Shown: piece after piece, positions 35,178 to 49,447 of the stretch | Numbering within the stretch: the stretch's first letter is position 1 | How the letters are laid out: each line of letters begins with the position of its first letter | From: Chamaecrista fasciculata | Taxonomy: Eukaryota > Streptophyta > Magnoliopsida > Fabales > Fabaceae | Assembly (NCBI GenBank): GCA_003254925.1 | Contig: QANZ01048027.1 | Span: 32,871 to 96,870, forward strand | Length of the DNA: 64,000 bases | Direction: 5' to 3' | Notes under the pieces: model-generated | Seen by the model: only the letters and a program-made list of their open reading frames with translations | Told to the model about the DNA's origin: nothing | Databases searched by the model: none | Position numbers and translations under genes: made by a program

Positions 35178-37345
35178 ACTTAAAAATTTTAAACAATTTG
35201 ATCTATCTTAAAAGGATATTTCTTTTATTTAATTAAACAGAAATAGTAGGTGACTCTACAAAAATTGTTTTTTTTTTGTTCTCTGTTTTGCCATTCATGA
35301 ATTGAAGAGTTTGAATCTGCAATATTTTTTTTGTTGTCTCAAGTATGGAGCAGGTAATTAAAAGGCGTAATAATATGCTTTCGGTGTCAGACACTCAAAG
35401 ATTAAATCAACCTCTGGATATGCAGGTAATTAATTATATATGTAATTTTCTTTCTCCATGGAGGTTTGTTTAAATTAATGATGATTAATGATGTCCCATT
35501 CATCCTATTCTCATCAAGAAAAATTGTTAAATTTAACTGATATGAGAATGGGCCCATTGAGGTGTGAAGTTCTTAAAATTTTCTAATAATTATAAGACTA
35601 AAATGTGGAAAGCTCCTCTGAACTTTGATCATTGTACGAAAAAACTCCTTGAATTTTGAAAAGTGACAAAAACAACTTTCTGAAGTTTTGATTTTGTGCA
35701 AATAATCCTTTTTTTAATATTTTTATTCAAAAAAATCAAGTTTCTTTGTGATTTGATGACTATTGTTTCATTTTACATGAATTCAAACTAAAAATTAACT
35801 ATTGTTGTAATTAATAGTAGCCAAAATTTTAACATAAAGGATTATTTGCACAAAACTAAAAGTTTATGGAGTCTTTCATCACTTTTCAAAGTTCAAAGAT
35901 TTTTTGTATAGTGACTAAAGTTCAAGGGATTTTTTTTTTGCATTTTAGCTTAATTAATTATAAATGCATAATTTCATTTTACTATTTTATTTTATTTTAT
36001 TGTGCTTTAGAGTCTAGATAAATATGAGAATGGATCCATTGAGGTGAAGTTCTTAAATTTTGTATTTTTGGCCAACTGAATAAGTTTTTAAAAGTAGAGA
36101 ATGAAGGAAGACGACTTTACAATATAATCAACTTAACCAAGTGTACATTCTCCTCTTTATCTCTTTTTATATATCTTTTTCTAACTTCAGAAACTTTAAT
36201 TTATATCGCCACTTTCTAAATCATTTATTGAAAAACATCTTCTTATAAAAAGAGAATCCTTTCATCCTCGATCTGTAGTGAAATGCACCTTTAGAGAGAG
36301 AGATACTTCTTCAATTATCTGTATACAGATAATGTACAATGCATTATTACACTGCATGACACTGAGGATCCAGGACATCCCTTCTTAAAAAGGACTATAA
36401 TTAACTTTCAGAATTAGACTATGGGCAAAGTTTTAACCAAATACAAGAAGTACTCATTAGAAAGAAACCCAAATAGTTGTACCAATTTAGAAGTTTAAAA
36501 GTAGTACCTAGTGATTCACTACATTATTGCTTAGTTAGTCTTAAAAATTCAAAATCTTGTTGAGAATATTACATATATTATATAATATTATGTGGGGTTA
36601 TCTGGGGTCTACATGTTGAGAATATTATATATTATATTATGTTAGAGTAATGTGTCAAATAAAAGTTCCACATTGCCTAGTTTATGAATAGGCCAATGGT
36701 ATATATATTAAGATGTGAAAACTAACGATTTGCCCCTGCGCGCGTAGACAAGGGCACCGAGTCTTTTTATAAAATCTGATTTTATATTTTGTGAATATTA
36801 TTTTCTAATGTTTATGGCTTACCTGAAAACTCCCTTTTTATGGTGTATTAAAACTTGGGCTGTTTCATAGCAGAAAATAATGACATTCAAATTGTGTTTA
36901 TGATTTTAAAATGTGTTTATCAGTTGTTAAAATAATTTAATACTTGATTAACTTGTTTTAATCACTCATATACGAATGTGTTCTAGGCTCAGGGACTAAT
37001 CTGACCCAACTCACTGATATTATCTTCTGCTGTTCTGTGGCCTTATTGTATCAACAAGAATAGTTTGTTTAATCCTGGGGAGTACTGCTTCTAATTTACT
37101 GAGGGTTGCGAAATAAACTCTTAAGACTCAAACTAAATTCTCTTCCACAAATTCGTGCATATCCCCGACAAATCTTGAATAGCATTAATCTTAATTTGGA
37201 AAATTTATGAATAGATTGGGAGTACTGAAAGCTACAACAAGCTTTGCGATGAAGTTGCAAAGAAGACTCATGAACTGAGGTAAACACTGAACAAATTATG
37301 ATCTAGCTACCACAACAATTTGTGACTACCGGTACCATAAGTACA

Positions 37346-37377
<32 letters not shown>

Positions 37378-37652
37378 AAGTTGTAAACTCACACACACAC
37401 ACATATAGCTAGCTAGCATATTAATTGATTTATTAGTATTAATTAGTACTGAAGCATATATGTAGTTGGTTGATTCCACCTTAATAGGCAGCTAAATGGG
37501 GAAGAGCTGCAAGAATCAACACTTCAAGAATTACAGAAACTAGAAGAACTGCTTAAAACGAGTTTAATGCGAGTTTCAAAAGCCAAGGTTCATATATATA
37601 ATTAATTTGCTTGCTTTAATAATGCTAATTACTATTTACTACATTAATATTA

Positions 37653-37684
<32 letters not shown>

Positions 37685-40490
37685 CGTGTCTATGTTTTCA
37701 CAGGTGATAGATCATCTTTCTCTCTGTTTCAGGATAAAAGATTTGTAAACGAGATCTGTGGACTCAAGAGCAAGGTCTGTTCAAATCTCATATATATATT
37801 CATGTTATGACACTTTAATTTGCTGCGGGGAAACAAAAATTGATTATATATATATGCATGGATATAATATATATATAGACATATATTAATGGGGAAATGA
37901 AATTCTTAATTAGTTTTTAGCCTTTGTGATATGATATATGCTTTAAGTCTTATTTACACTTAGTCCTAAATTAGGTTCATTAATTTGTATAGCAATTTAT
38001 TAGTTAGTCTCTAATTTCAATTACAATTTACAAGGAAGACCATTTTAAATATTCTTTACTTCGACCCGATGAAATTTAGCTACTGGACAATCCATTTATC
38101 ATTTTCAAACGGTTTAAATTTAATTTTAAGAATCAGAGATAATATTACTTCTCTATATGTAGACTAAAATGCAAAAGATTTTTCTGTACTTCAGTCGTTG
38201 TGCTAAAAATCTTCTTCATTTTGAAAAGGTACGAAAGATTTCTTAAACTTCTAATTATGTACAAATAACTCCTTTTGATAAATGTTTTTTTGAAGGAATT
38301 AATTTTTTAAATTTTTTTACTACTATTAATTATAACAATAGTTAGTTTCTAATTTAGATAATATAAAATACAATAATAATTATATAATTGTGGAGAAACT
38401 TGATTTTTTTAAAACAAACTTAATAAAAAGGATTGTTAACACAAAATAAGAAGTTTAAAAAAAAATGTCACTTCTCAAAATTTAGAAATTTTTTGCAGTG
38501 ATTAAAATTCTGGCTGCATTTTAATTGCTTGAATAACCTGTTATATATATATATATATATGAAAATAAGGAGGAACTAAATTGCTTGAACTAAAATAAAA
38601 GACCTGGAGTTATTATTTAGGTTGCATTTTACTGTGTAAATCATTTTGCCTAGTACGTTAAATTATGACTTGTTTAAGTTGTGGACAAAAACCAGATGCA
38701 TGGAGTGTCAAATCTGGGAAATAATTTTTAATTAGTTAACTAGGGCTAATTAATATTCAGGATGTTATATGTTTGATTACATGGAAGGTTACGTTGTTGT
38801 AGATAATAAACTTGTGATTTAAACACGTGGGGGTTACGTTGTAAGAAAGTAGGTCCTCCCAATAACTTGTGTGGTTGGCCTTTATCAATTTTCATGTCAA
38901 TGTCAATTGTCACCATCTCGTAAGTGTGTATGCATGTATATGGATGAACTAGGATTTGGCCGAGGGTTGTTTCCGGTTCACCGCAAGATTTTTCTGCAAG
39001 ATAATGAACTACAGGGGGTCTCCCTTGTGATTCACCTCCGAAGCTTAAGTTAGTGTAGCTTAAGTTAGTGTTGGGTGATAAGAGATGAGAATATGAGCTA
39101 GCATGAGTAGCGTGAGTAACGTACCTTTCTAGGGTTATCATCTTGCATTTATAGGCTCATTGAGGAGAGTCCATTTAAGGAAACTTCCTTGATTGTAAGA
39201 AGAGATATCTTCATTGATATGGGAGGTAAATCATAATCTTTTCTATTTCATGTAGGAAGATATTGTTTTGTCAATTAAGGATAAGTGAATCACTATTTCC
39301 TTATTTGCGTAAGGCGCCTTGATGGCCAAGGCAGAATCCATGGGAAGGATCTCTAAGCGATTTATCTTGATTGACAGCGGATCTTGGTTGATCCTTGATT
39401 GGTTCAGGGAATGTCTCCTTATTCCTTGCGACCTTATGCTCCGTGGGCGCCCATGTCCTCTATGGTTATGGGCGTCCCTGCCTTAGCGGGGTTAAGGGCG
39501 TTCTCGCCCTTACAACCCTCCTTGTGGGTCTATGGCGTGCTGGGCCAAGGGCATCTTCTGCCAATTGGGCTTCCTAATTATTGAGCCTATTATTATATAT
39601 ATATATATTAATAATTCGGGGTATTCTATAATTCTATAATTCTATTCTATAATATCCTAAAAGTGTGGTAATTTTCTTTTTTTGTTACAAAAAAGAGTTG
39701 TAATTTACTCAAGCATTAATATAGTATTGAGAATTGAGAATGTATGGTATGTCACTTATGTATGTTTTGTCATATAATTTAGTTTAGACTTACATATCCT
39801 CATAAAAATTGTAAAGAACAAAAATGTATAAAAGGATTTAATTTATGTTTCAAAAAAAGGAAATGGTTGGAATAAATAATTGGAAGAATAGGTAGTTGGG
39901 AGCTTGCGCTAAAATTATTATACTAGTATATATAGCATTAATTAAGAACATAAATATAAATGATATATATATATATATATATATAGTGTTTATTTAATTT
40001 ACATCCCTCTCACTGCTTTTACTATACTTCTACCCTATGCATTCAGGGAAAGCAACTGATGGAAGATAACAAGAGGTTAAAACAGGTGATGGTTATAAAT
40101 TTTTAAGAATCGATCTGCATTCTGTGTGAATTGTGATTATATTAAATTGTTTGAATATTTAGGTTTCAGTTTTTAAAAATATGTATTAATTTTTTTTTAA
40201 TAATTATACTAAATTCTGATATATATTTTGATGGTAGAGACTAGAGACTGGAAGTTCAAACTCTTGACATATTTTCCTTATATATAAATTGTCTGTGTTT
40301 ATTGTTGCAGCTGATTAAGGATGAATTGGACGATCAGAATCATTAATCAGTTACAATAATAATGAGAATGTCTGTTAATTTGTATTTTCAGGTAACACGT
40401 GAACAAGGACAATCATCTAACTCATCTCATACTCCTCAACGCCAAATGGAATTGGATTTTGACACATCTCTCAAGTTGGGGTTTCATTAA
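33338..40490 (+). CDS. SVP-A: MIKC-type MADS-box factor, SVP/AGL24/DAM clade
   Basis: Nuclear DNA-binding factor; the family controls flowering time and, in woody plants, bud dormancy. Seven exons: 33338-33519, 35344-35425, 37215-37279, 37488-37587, 37733-37774, 40047-40085, 40392-40490 (stop TAA), total 203 codons. Exon 1 encodes the MADS domain ([32 protein letters not shown]). Exons 3-6 encode the K domain with QLNGEELQE and amphipathic helices, and the 100/42/39-nt exons match MIKC structure. The tail ends SLKLGFH, so the LxLxL EAR-like motif seen in SVP-B is imperfect here. Residues differing from SVP-B include Tyr in RELYTLCD and SSSSKLYHY in place of SATGKLFDF. Introns 1-3 and 5 are long and hold repeats. 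Whether it acts as SVP, AGL24 or DAM cannot be told. Confidence 0.93.
36590..36770. mobile_element. Possible LTR relic in SVP-A intron 2
   Basis: AAAGTTCCACATTGCCTAG followed by a TATATAT stretch and a GCGCG-containing block looks like a plant LTR promoter region. No ends or target duplication were found. Confidence 0.3.
38750..39600. mobile_element. Probable retroelement fragment in SVP-A intron 5
   Basis: About 850 bp with clearly higher GC than the surrounding intron, containing GGGCGCCCATG, GCGTAAGGCGCCTTG and GGGCTTCCTAATTATTGAGCC. It disrupts no splice site. No coding domain or target duplication could be found, so LTR identity is inferred from composition only. Confidence 0.4.
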
Positions 40491-40746
40491 TTAATTATTA
40501 TCTGCCATACATATTTGATAATATATTTAAGTTGAAGAGCACAAAGAGAAATGGAAGAAAAGGAAAGGTTAGAGAAAATGTAAATTAATTTCTCTTGTTT
40601 ATTTAAGCATGCATGCAAGGTGCTATAAATTAAGAAATTATAATTACTCTATCTCAGTTGTTTTTAGTCACCACAAATTTAAACACAAGAGGTGCTATAC
40701 AACAATTTTCGTTGTGATATTTATACAGAATTATTCATTTTTCAAA

Positions 40747-41120
40747 GGTCAAAGCGCAAATTTGGTCTCATATCTTTTACTTAGTTCTCAATTTGGTCCC
40801 ATATCTTTTTTTGTTGCACTTTTGGTCCCATATCTTTGGGCTAGTTCCCAATTTGGTCCCATATCTTTCTTTGTTGCAGATTTGGTCCCTTATCTTTGGA
40901 TCAATTGCAAAATTGGTCTTATATCATTGGATCAGGTGCAGAAGTAGTCACATATCTTTGCAAAAGGATTAATTGAAGGACAGAGATTGATCATTTTGCA
41001 AAAATATGAGACCAATTCTGTAACTTGACAAAAAGATGAGACTAAAAGTATAACAAAAAAAAATACAAGACCAAATTGGGAACTTCGAAAAAGATATGGG
41101 ACCGAATTTTCACTTGAACT
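40747..41120. mobile_element. Fold-back MITE (GGTCCCATATCTTT family), copy 1
   Basis: The left arm repeats TTTGGTCCCATATCTTT several times and the right arm has the complement (AAAGATATGGGACC). TTTTTCAAA on the left and TTTTTTAAA on the right may be a degenerate 9-bp duplication. It abuts the next MITE directly. A related copy lies at 53695-54048. Confidence 0.6.
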
Positions 41121-41544
41121 TTTTTTAAAGGGTAAATTACACTTTGGTAGCCTGTGGTTTGATCATATTTTTGGTACCCTGTGGTTTAAAAAATGACTTT
41201 TTGGTATCCTGTGGTATTCTCCATTAACACTTTGGTACCCTTTGGAGCTATTTGTAATTTTAACCATAATAAATTTTGTAAAAATTACATAATGACCCCA
41301 ATATTTTTAGAAAATTACAAATAGATCCCTAGATACATATTATCTACTTATCTAGGGACTAAAATGAAAACTTTAAAAAAAATTGGGGTCAATATGTAAT
41401 TTTTTAATGGATAATATCAAGGGTACCAAAGTGTTAATGGAGAATACCACAGGGTACCAAAGTATCATTCTTTAAACCACATGGTACCAAAGTGAAATAT
41501 GACAAAACTACAAGATACCAAAGTGTAATTTATCCTTTTTTAAA
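41121..41544. mobile_element. Mutator-type fold-back MITE, copy 2
   Basis: Element 41130-41535 belongs to the same family as 29671-30100, with the same GGGTAAATTACACTTTGG end and GGTACC repeats. It is bounded by a perfect 9-bp duplication TTTTTTAAA (41121-41129 and 41536-41544). Confidence 0.85.
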
Positions 41545-41566
41545 TGACATTACACCCCCTAAAAAG

Positions 41567-42693
41567 AAAAATATAGAGAAAACCTACTTTTTGGTCCCTC
41601 AATTGTTACTGAGTCAATGATTTGGTCCCTGAATTGTGGGAAACTACAACTCAGTCCCTCAATTGTACACTTCCGTCTACGTTTTGGTCCCTCACGTGTG
41701 GTCTGTTAGTCATGGAGCCTTTAAGTGATGATGTGTCACAGTTAAGTGCTTAGGTGACTGTTAAATGCTGAGTTGGCATCCAAATAATATATCCTACTCA
41801 TTTTTCATTTTACACCTCATAAAAAGGACTTGCATGCAATATAATATAACATTTCAATATGAAACACAAAAAACAAAGGGCCATTCTGAAATTTTCACCC
41901 TCCCTCTTCTTCATCTTCTTCAACGCGTAGAAATTCATAAAGAAAACTTGAGTTCCTCAACGTCACCAATTTTTGCTGCATTAACCCAAGACTTGAGATT
42001 AGATTGCGGCGGTGATCCTCGAGCACACACCGTCGACCTCGAATGGCGCCACCGGGATCCTCGGTGTCGGAATCCTCTCGATTCTGTACAACCGGTGTTC
42101 GACGCACCAATCCTGGATCATTCGCCGAATGGAACTTGATTCGTCACCGGACACCGGAAATGCGCCGGAATCACCGGTTCAGGTTTGAATCACCGCCGAG
42201 AAGGCCTTTCCCCTCGTGGCCTAGTCGGAAACTCTCCTTAGGGTTCCGGTCAAAGCCATGGTTGAGCTAAGAATCAATCAAAGATGAGTAAAACTGTGAA
42301 TCAGTGAATCTTTTGGTTCGTTTTTGGGTAGAAATTAGATTACTGAATGTTGATTATTGAAGATTGTTGAATGTGAATGAAATGTGACGAATTGTTAGGG
42401 ATTGGGGTATTCATAGGTAGAAGATGAATGTGTGAGTTTATGAGGTGTAAAATGAAAAATGAGTAGGATATATTATTTGGATGTCAACTCAGCATTTAAC
42501 AGCCACCTAAGCACTTAACTGTGACACATCATCACTTAACGACTCCATGACTGACGGACCACACGTGAGGGATCAAAACATAGACGGAAGTGTACAATTG
42601 AGGGACTAAGTTGTAGTTTCCCACAATTCAGGGACCAAATTGTCGACTCAGTAACAATTGAGAGACCAAAAAATAGGTTTTCTCAAAAATATA
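41567..42693. mobile_element. Likely Pack-MULE: 245-bp inverted repeats around a captured GC-rich fragment
   Basis: Element 41576-42684 has inverted repeats 41576-41820 and 42440-42684, both 245 bp, starting GAGAAAACCTA. A perfect 9-bp duplication AAAAATATA lies at 41567-41575 and 42685-42693. The interior (about 41885-42270) is GC-rich, codon-like DNA unlike its AT-rich surroundings, open in overlapping frames (41765-42139 and 42043-42270). It encodes no transposase. This matches the Pack-MULE design, a non-autonomous Mutator element carrying host gene DNA; the donor gene is not recognised. Confidence 0.8.
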
Positions 42694-43251
42694 ATGTTAA
42701 GGTGGTACATGTCCTTTCCGACACAGGCCCTACTCTTGTTTTTGGGTCTATCCATATATGGTCGCAACTCCCAAGGCTTTATCTGGAAATTGACTACACG
42801 AAACACAATAATTTTTTGTTTCTAATTAGTTTATTTTAGAAATTGAGAAGGTAATATAATATAATAATTTTAAGGAATGAAATTATGAGTTTATTGGGAA
42901 AAAAAATCACAAATAGTTGAATAGTGAGGAAGAGAGAGAAAAAGTGGAGAGAGTACGAGGGTACATAGTGTTCAGAGAGTGATAATATCGAAAGCAGCAA
43001 TAAAGGAGGGACCATAGGAGGCGTGGTCATTTGTACGATAAAGCAAACATCACCACACGTTATCTGTGATCACCACTCCACCGAATATTCTAGAATCCTT
43101 TCCTTTCACATCCTTCTCAATTATTTCTTCCTTTCAAACCAATTTTTCTACCTTTTATTTTACTCACTCAATATCTCATTTTGCTCTTCTAATTATAGGT
43201 TCACTTTCGTTTTGTTCTTTAATATTTTTAAAAGTAGTACCTAATTATAAT

Positions 43252-43574
43252 AAGGTTGAAGTGTACTTTTGGTCCTATAACTTTGTCAAATGTCTTAATT
43301 TGGTCTCATAACTTTTGAAAATGTGTCACTGTTGGTCCCAAGCAGATTTCCATTCATTATCTGTCATTAAATTCACTTCACATATATTTGTCACGTCATT
43401 ATTCAACTCAGTATGTCAGATCATCTTTAACGACAGAAAATGGATGAAAATCAACTTGAGAATAACGGTGGGACGTTTTCAGAAGTTATGGAACCAAAGT
43501 TGCAACAAAAAAAGTTATGAAACCAAATTGAGATCTTTGCCAAAGTTATGGGACCAAAAGTACACTTTAGCCTT
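43252..43574. mobile_element. Fold-back MITE
   Basis: AAGGTTGAAGTGTACTTTTGG at the left (first 20 bases used) pairs with CCAAAAGTACACTTTAGCCTT at the right; the arms also share TTTGGTC and CATAACTTT words. No clean target duplication is seen. Confidence 0.55.
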
Positions 43575-44402
43575 ATATTTAAGTAACTATTATATAATAG
43601 TGAATTATTATACAAATAAACAGACAAGTAGGATTTTAGTGCATTGAACTATTTAGATTTTAAAGAGACTAAATATATAATTATCTTAAAACTTTGGGGG
43701 GGCTTGATTCGTTTTAACATAAATAAATATAAAATTTTGAAACTAGTTCTGTAAGTCACTATATACCTCCGTATGACACGCTATGATTAGTTGGAAATCA
43801 TGGTATGAAATGCAATAAAGTGGAGTTTAAATTTTAGACTATCCCTTTAGTATTTTTTTTAAAAAAATTATGGGTATCCCGTATCTCTCACTTACCTATA
43901 TTAACTGTTTAGGGGAAGATTGGCAACAAAAAAAATTAAATCCTTCTCAACATCAACTCTAAGGATTAAAAAAAAACTCTAAGGATCATAGTGCAGTCCA
44001 CTTGTCATTGCATTAAATTGTTATGGTGGACTATTTATTTATTTATTTATATATATAAAGAAGTGTCAATATTTCATTAATCTTAAAATATGAAAATAAT
44101 AGTTATAATACAATTTTTAGAGGCTGATAATTGAAAATTCTAAACTCATTTATTAATATAATAATATAGATATACCAAATTGTTAATACAAATTCAAGAA
44201 AAAAAATATAGATTCAATAAGAATTTAAAGATTAAAAATATAAAATCATTGACCAAATTGTTATTAATTAAGATTTTTCAAAAATTAAATCATGTATTTT
44301 AATTATTAAAAAGTATTTTATTAATTTAATATAAATTCGAGGACTAAATAATAATATTTCTGAAAATGTTGGAGAGAACGGAAAACTGAGCTTTTGGCTT
44401 GG

Positions 44403-44412
44403 CCATAAAAGG
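44403..44412 (+). promoter_or_regulatory. CArG box upstream of SVP-B
   Basis: CCATAAAAGG in the context CTTGGCCATAAAAGGAAA, 637 bp before the ATG. It is identical in core and context to the SVP-C site at 59361-59370. Confidence 0.7.
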
Positions 44413-45039
44413 AAACATGAAGTATACATGGTTTCTCCCTGTTTACAAATGAATCAGCTAGTTGGTGTCCATCGCACACACACACAGTCCACAAAAGGCA
44501 ACTACACAAGATTGTACGACAAAGGCACTCTATAAAAAAGGAAAATTCGAAAAATAATATAAAACTAATTAAAATTAAATAGTCACCAATCTCTCTCTCT
44601 TTTGCACTGTTTCTGTATCTATCTTTATATCTTTCTTTCTTCCTCTCCCCACTTGTTTGCTTTATTCACATGGATGCTTGGTTTGGTTAACAACACTTAA
44701 GGCTATTTCTCCTTCTTTCTCTTCTCTCTCTTCAAACTGATTTCTTACCATTTCCAAAGACAAGCTAGGGTTGGTTGGTTTCGAACATTCTTCCCCGGTA
44801 ATTACATTTCTCGTCCTTCTCTCTCTCTCTCTCTTTCTAAATATGTCTATATTTCCTCTTTTAGATAAATCTCTCTCTCTCTCCCCTTTCCATATATATC
44901 TTTGTTCAGTGGTGACTGGATCTGATGATGATGATGATGAATATTGTTTAATTTGTTTTCTAAAATTAATAAATTACTTTGTGGGAATTAAATATAATGA
45001 GGTTTTGAATATTTGGAAATTAAAGGAATTATTAGGAGA

Positions 45040-48000
45040 ATGACTAGGCAGAAGATAGAAATAAAGAAGATAGACAACATAACAGCAAGGCAAGTAACAT
45101 TCTCAAAGAGAAGAAGAGGGCTTTTCAAGAAGGCTCAAGAACTTTCCACTCTCTGTGATGCTCAAATTGCTCTCATTGTCTTCTCTGCCACTGGCAAGCT
45201 CTTTGATTTCTCCTCCTCCACGTATGTATATATTTCTCTCTAATAATTCATTCATTAATTGTCTATGCTAATTAATTAATTGGTTTTAATCTTATTTTTC
45301 ACTCATTCATTAATGTTCTTTAATTTGTATATATACACAAATGACCAATATATATGTGTGTCTGTCAGCCTATAGCTAGCTAGAAATGTCTTAGCTTTCT
45401 CAGGATAATCTCTATATGTCACTATGTTCATTTCTGTATTGTGTGACTTTAATTTGTATTCATTAATTTTCATGGATTACATCATCTTCTCCCTCTTTAC
45501 TTCAAAAGGATTGAAAACAAAGAAAATGAACCAACTAACTAAAGTTACCCACCATACTAAGCTAGATGGGATGCAAAAGTAGCTAGGGATGACAATTCAA
45601 GAGGTATTTAAGTTACCCATCCTAATACACTTGTAAGTTGTAAGAAATAGTAAATATATGATATTTATTGAAAATGGATAGTCAGACACTCAGTATTTGT
45701 GTACTACTGCATTAGCTGATTGTATGGCTTATGTTACCCACGCATTGTAGGCATTGGATGAGTTTACTTTAAACTTTTTGTTTTGATGTTATTGTTCCCT
45801 TCTACCAAAAAAAAAAGACACTCAGCATTTAATATATTTTAATATAAATATTTTTATTTAATTTTTTGAGTAGAAGAACTTGTCTATGAAATCAATTTAT
45901 TTATTGATGATTCTAAAACATTTTGGAGCAGATTATATTCTTTTATATGTTATATTTAAAACTTTGGTACAGTTGGTCTGAGGTGATGAACTTTAAGTGC
46001 TATTAATGATTAATGATATTTATATAATGGTCATTAAATTTCCTGAACATATTGTGTAAACTTGAAGGGAAGCAGATATATATATATATATATATAGGAT
46101 TAAAGAATAATTAGAATCTCCAATATTTTTTTTGGCTTGCTCTAGTGTGCAGGAGGTAATCTCAAGGCATGATCTGCACTCAGACATTGAAAGATTAGAC
46201 CATCCACCTAATGAGTTGCAGGTAACAAAGATCACTTTTTGTTTTATATTGGGCATTCAAATGATGTATTAATTTTGATTGGAGAACATGAACAATAATA
46301 CAGAAGGTAGGTTCATTATGCATATATCTCTTTGAGAAATACTTGGTTAAACTAGTTTACTTAAGTATAATTTAAAACTAGTTTACTTGTGTGTGTGTGT
46401 GTGACTCTGTAAAAGTTGGATTCTTATTCTCAATTCCTATTAATTAGCATTTAGCACGTTGTAAATTGATCATGCCACTCAAGAATTGACTAGTAACATT
46501 GTATGCTCTCATTGGTGTGTATTGATGAAATGCTATATGCTAAGTTTTTGGACTCTAAGTGTCATTCCAATTTCATTGAAAATTAAAATCCTTCAATGCT
46601 CCAATATTTTCTTTTCTAAAGCCAAAATTAAAGCAACTTTTCAAGGCTTGTAAATCGAGTTGCAAACCAATGGGAGCAGATCTGCTGAAGTAGGAAAGTG
46701 GTAAAGTATAGATCTCATATGTGATCTGTCCATTAAATCATTCAAAAAAAATTCAGCACAATGAAAGATCAAGATCTCATAATTTACATAATTTACCACT
46801 TTCCTACTTCATTGGATCCACTCCCCAGACGAATGAGATCAGTATATATGCATCCTATGTATGCAATAAGTTAAAGTCTCATATATAACATCTCTCAATC
46901 AATAGAGCTGAAGAAAATTGGAAAACAAAATTGCAAGTCTTGATATTATTCAATTCTGATTGTTGATCAAGGAGGTGAACTTTTGTAAATGACTCAAAAT
47001 TGAAGGGGATATTTGGATTTGTCTTACATTTAAAAAAAATAAATAGCATTGAGTCTCACTATCCCTAACATTCCTTCAACTCTAATATATTTGGTATCAT
47101 AATTATCTTTAACTTTCAGCTGAATTTGCTAGTTTCTATTTTAAATAGATTATGTATGTGGAATTATATATATTGTCCTTACACTAAAAACTTGTTTTGT
47201 TTCCAACTTTCCATCCATATACTTCCACAAACCAACTATCCGTTTCCAAATCTCTTGATTATTGGTTTATTATACATGCATGCATTTGAACCTTTTCCAT
47301 AATTAAGAATTGATAGGTTGCTGATGCATGCCATTGAATTAATTAGCATGCGAACAGTGAAATGAAAAAATGCATGTTTTTTTTTTAACTGAAATATATC
47401 TTTCTACATTTTGCTTGACTGAAATCAAAAGTCATGAATTAACATATATAAATCTCCTGGAAATTTATGCACAGAATGAGAATGAAACCTACAGCATGCT
47501 CCGGAATGAAGAAGCCCAAAAGATTCATGAACTGAGGTATATATATATATCTATACACTGACCCACCTTGTGCCTTCAATGCATGAAATTTAATATATTG
47601 TGTAGTGAAATTTAAATTTTAAGCTTATTGATATATTCTTACAATAATAAAGTTGTAATTCAGCTCTAGTTCAGAGAGTATAATGTAATTTTCCTCTTAA
47701 TAATCATATATATTGTACTACTAATTAATGTTTTTGCATGGCTCTATCTTTAACTAACGTAACAGGCAGTTGAATGGGGAAGAGCTAGAAGGATTGAGCA
47801 CAAAAGAATTACAGAAGCTTGAGGAACAACTTGAAAGAGGTTTGAGCCGTGTTTCAAAAGCAAAGGTTTGCAGTTTTTCATTGTGCCATCTTTAATTTAT
47901 ATATATATTGTGCATGCTAATGTGTGTGTTTAATAAGCTTATATACTGATGATAAGGTGTTTAAATATGCAAAGATGAATATTTTAAAACTTCTATATTA

Positions 48001-49405
48001 ATTGTGCACAGAAAATTATATGTTGCATATGTACATTATTTAAATACGTTTTTAATAATTAGGATTTAGGGTTAGCTAGCTAGCCCTTATAATATACTCA
48101 ATTCATGTTATTTTTTGGAGCCAATTCACTGCTATTCTGAAATTAATTGATGGAACTAACTGTGTTTTTCAGGATGAAATGATCTTGAGAGAGATCAGTG
48201 AGCTCCATAGAAAGGTAATAAATGAAATTCATTCCAAACTTTAGTACTCCTCAAGTCTCATATATATATGTGTGTGTGTGTTCTTGTTATCACTTGAAGC
48301 TTAAAAAGAAGGAAGACAGAGTGAACTTGTATATATATGAGGGTGTCACTTTATTTTCTTATAGCTACTCAAAATTGCATTTGGCAAATAAGCTACAAAC
48401 TACATTTTAGTAAGTTCAAGAATGCTAAGGAAGTTGTAAGCCCAATAAAGGTGGATAGAGAATTTAGGTCTGAATTTGACCTGTATGCAACTGAAAATTT
48501 CTGTTTAATCAGATTTATTAAATTTGTTTTATTAAAATTATAGGTGAAAATTAAAACACTTATGAGTATGGATGGAGAGGGAAACATATAGAGGACAAGG
48601 AAAGCAAAATAAAAGTTTACCTCTGACATTTGCTCTTATTTAATTTTAACTAAAATTTGTCTCCCTAGCTTAGCTTAATCTTGTTCATTCTCCTCAATTC
48701 ATATTCTCTAAAAATGAATAGTAAGACTTTAAATAAATCAAAGAAAATGCCATAATTAAAATTTCAATTCTCTTCACGTCCCCTCCATATAGTATTCTCC
48801 TCAATAATTAATTCAAACAATCCAATAATGTATATTGTATTAGATAGAAATGCATGATCTCCATAATAATCTCTCTGGTGAGTTTCTCAATGCAGGAAAT
48901 CCAGCTGATGGAAGAGAACAAGCGATTGAAACAGGTGATGGGTAGTTTTCAATTTATTTGCATATATAATGATTGAGAGTTAAATTTGTGTCATATTTTT
49001 CGATGGTATATATATATATATATATATGAGGGAGAAAATTACCTCAAAAGGATGGAAAATATAATGTGTGTTTTTAATTAATTAGGTGAAGAGCCATGTG
49101 AATGAACAAGGTCAATCATCAGAGTCTGCTGTTATTGGAAATGCATCTGATCCTCCTCATCATGACTATGATAGTTCTGACGACACCTCTCTCAGACTGG
49201 GGTTAGTTTAATTAATTTGAAATCATATCCAATATTTTCATTAGTTTTCAATAATTAGTATATATATATTGACAAACCTATATTTATTTGAATCCCAATA
49301 TATCTTCAATGTTATATAGCTAGGCATAGTTTTTTTATAGAATATAATCCACTAAATTTCTATAGAAGCAAGTGAAGTATTAGTTCTGATTAGAATCTAC
49401 ATACA

Positions 49406-49447
<42 letters not shown>

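Larger units (their letters stand above)
42694..45039. other. Intergenic before SVP-B
   Basis: AT-rich. It holds a fold-back MITE (43252-43574), the SVP-B promoter with a CArG box (44403-44412), a CT-rich leader and a probable 5' UTR intron (donor 44798, acceptor ending 45035). No other gene is supported. Confidence 0.55.

Noticed and set aside
41765..42270. Overlapping open frames as real genes
   Set aside because: They lie wholly inside the Pack-MULE and overlap its inverted repeat; treated as captured sequence, not a gene.
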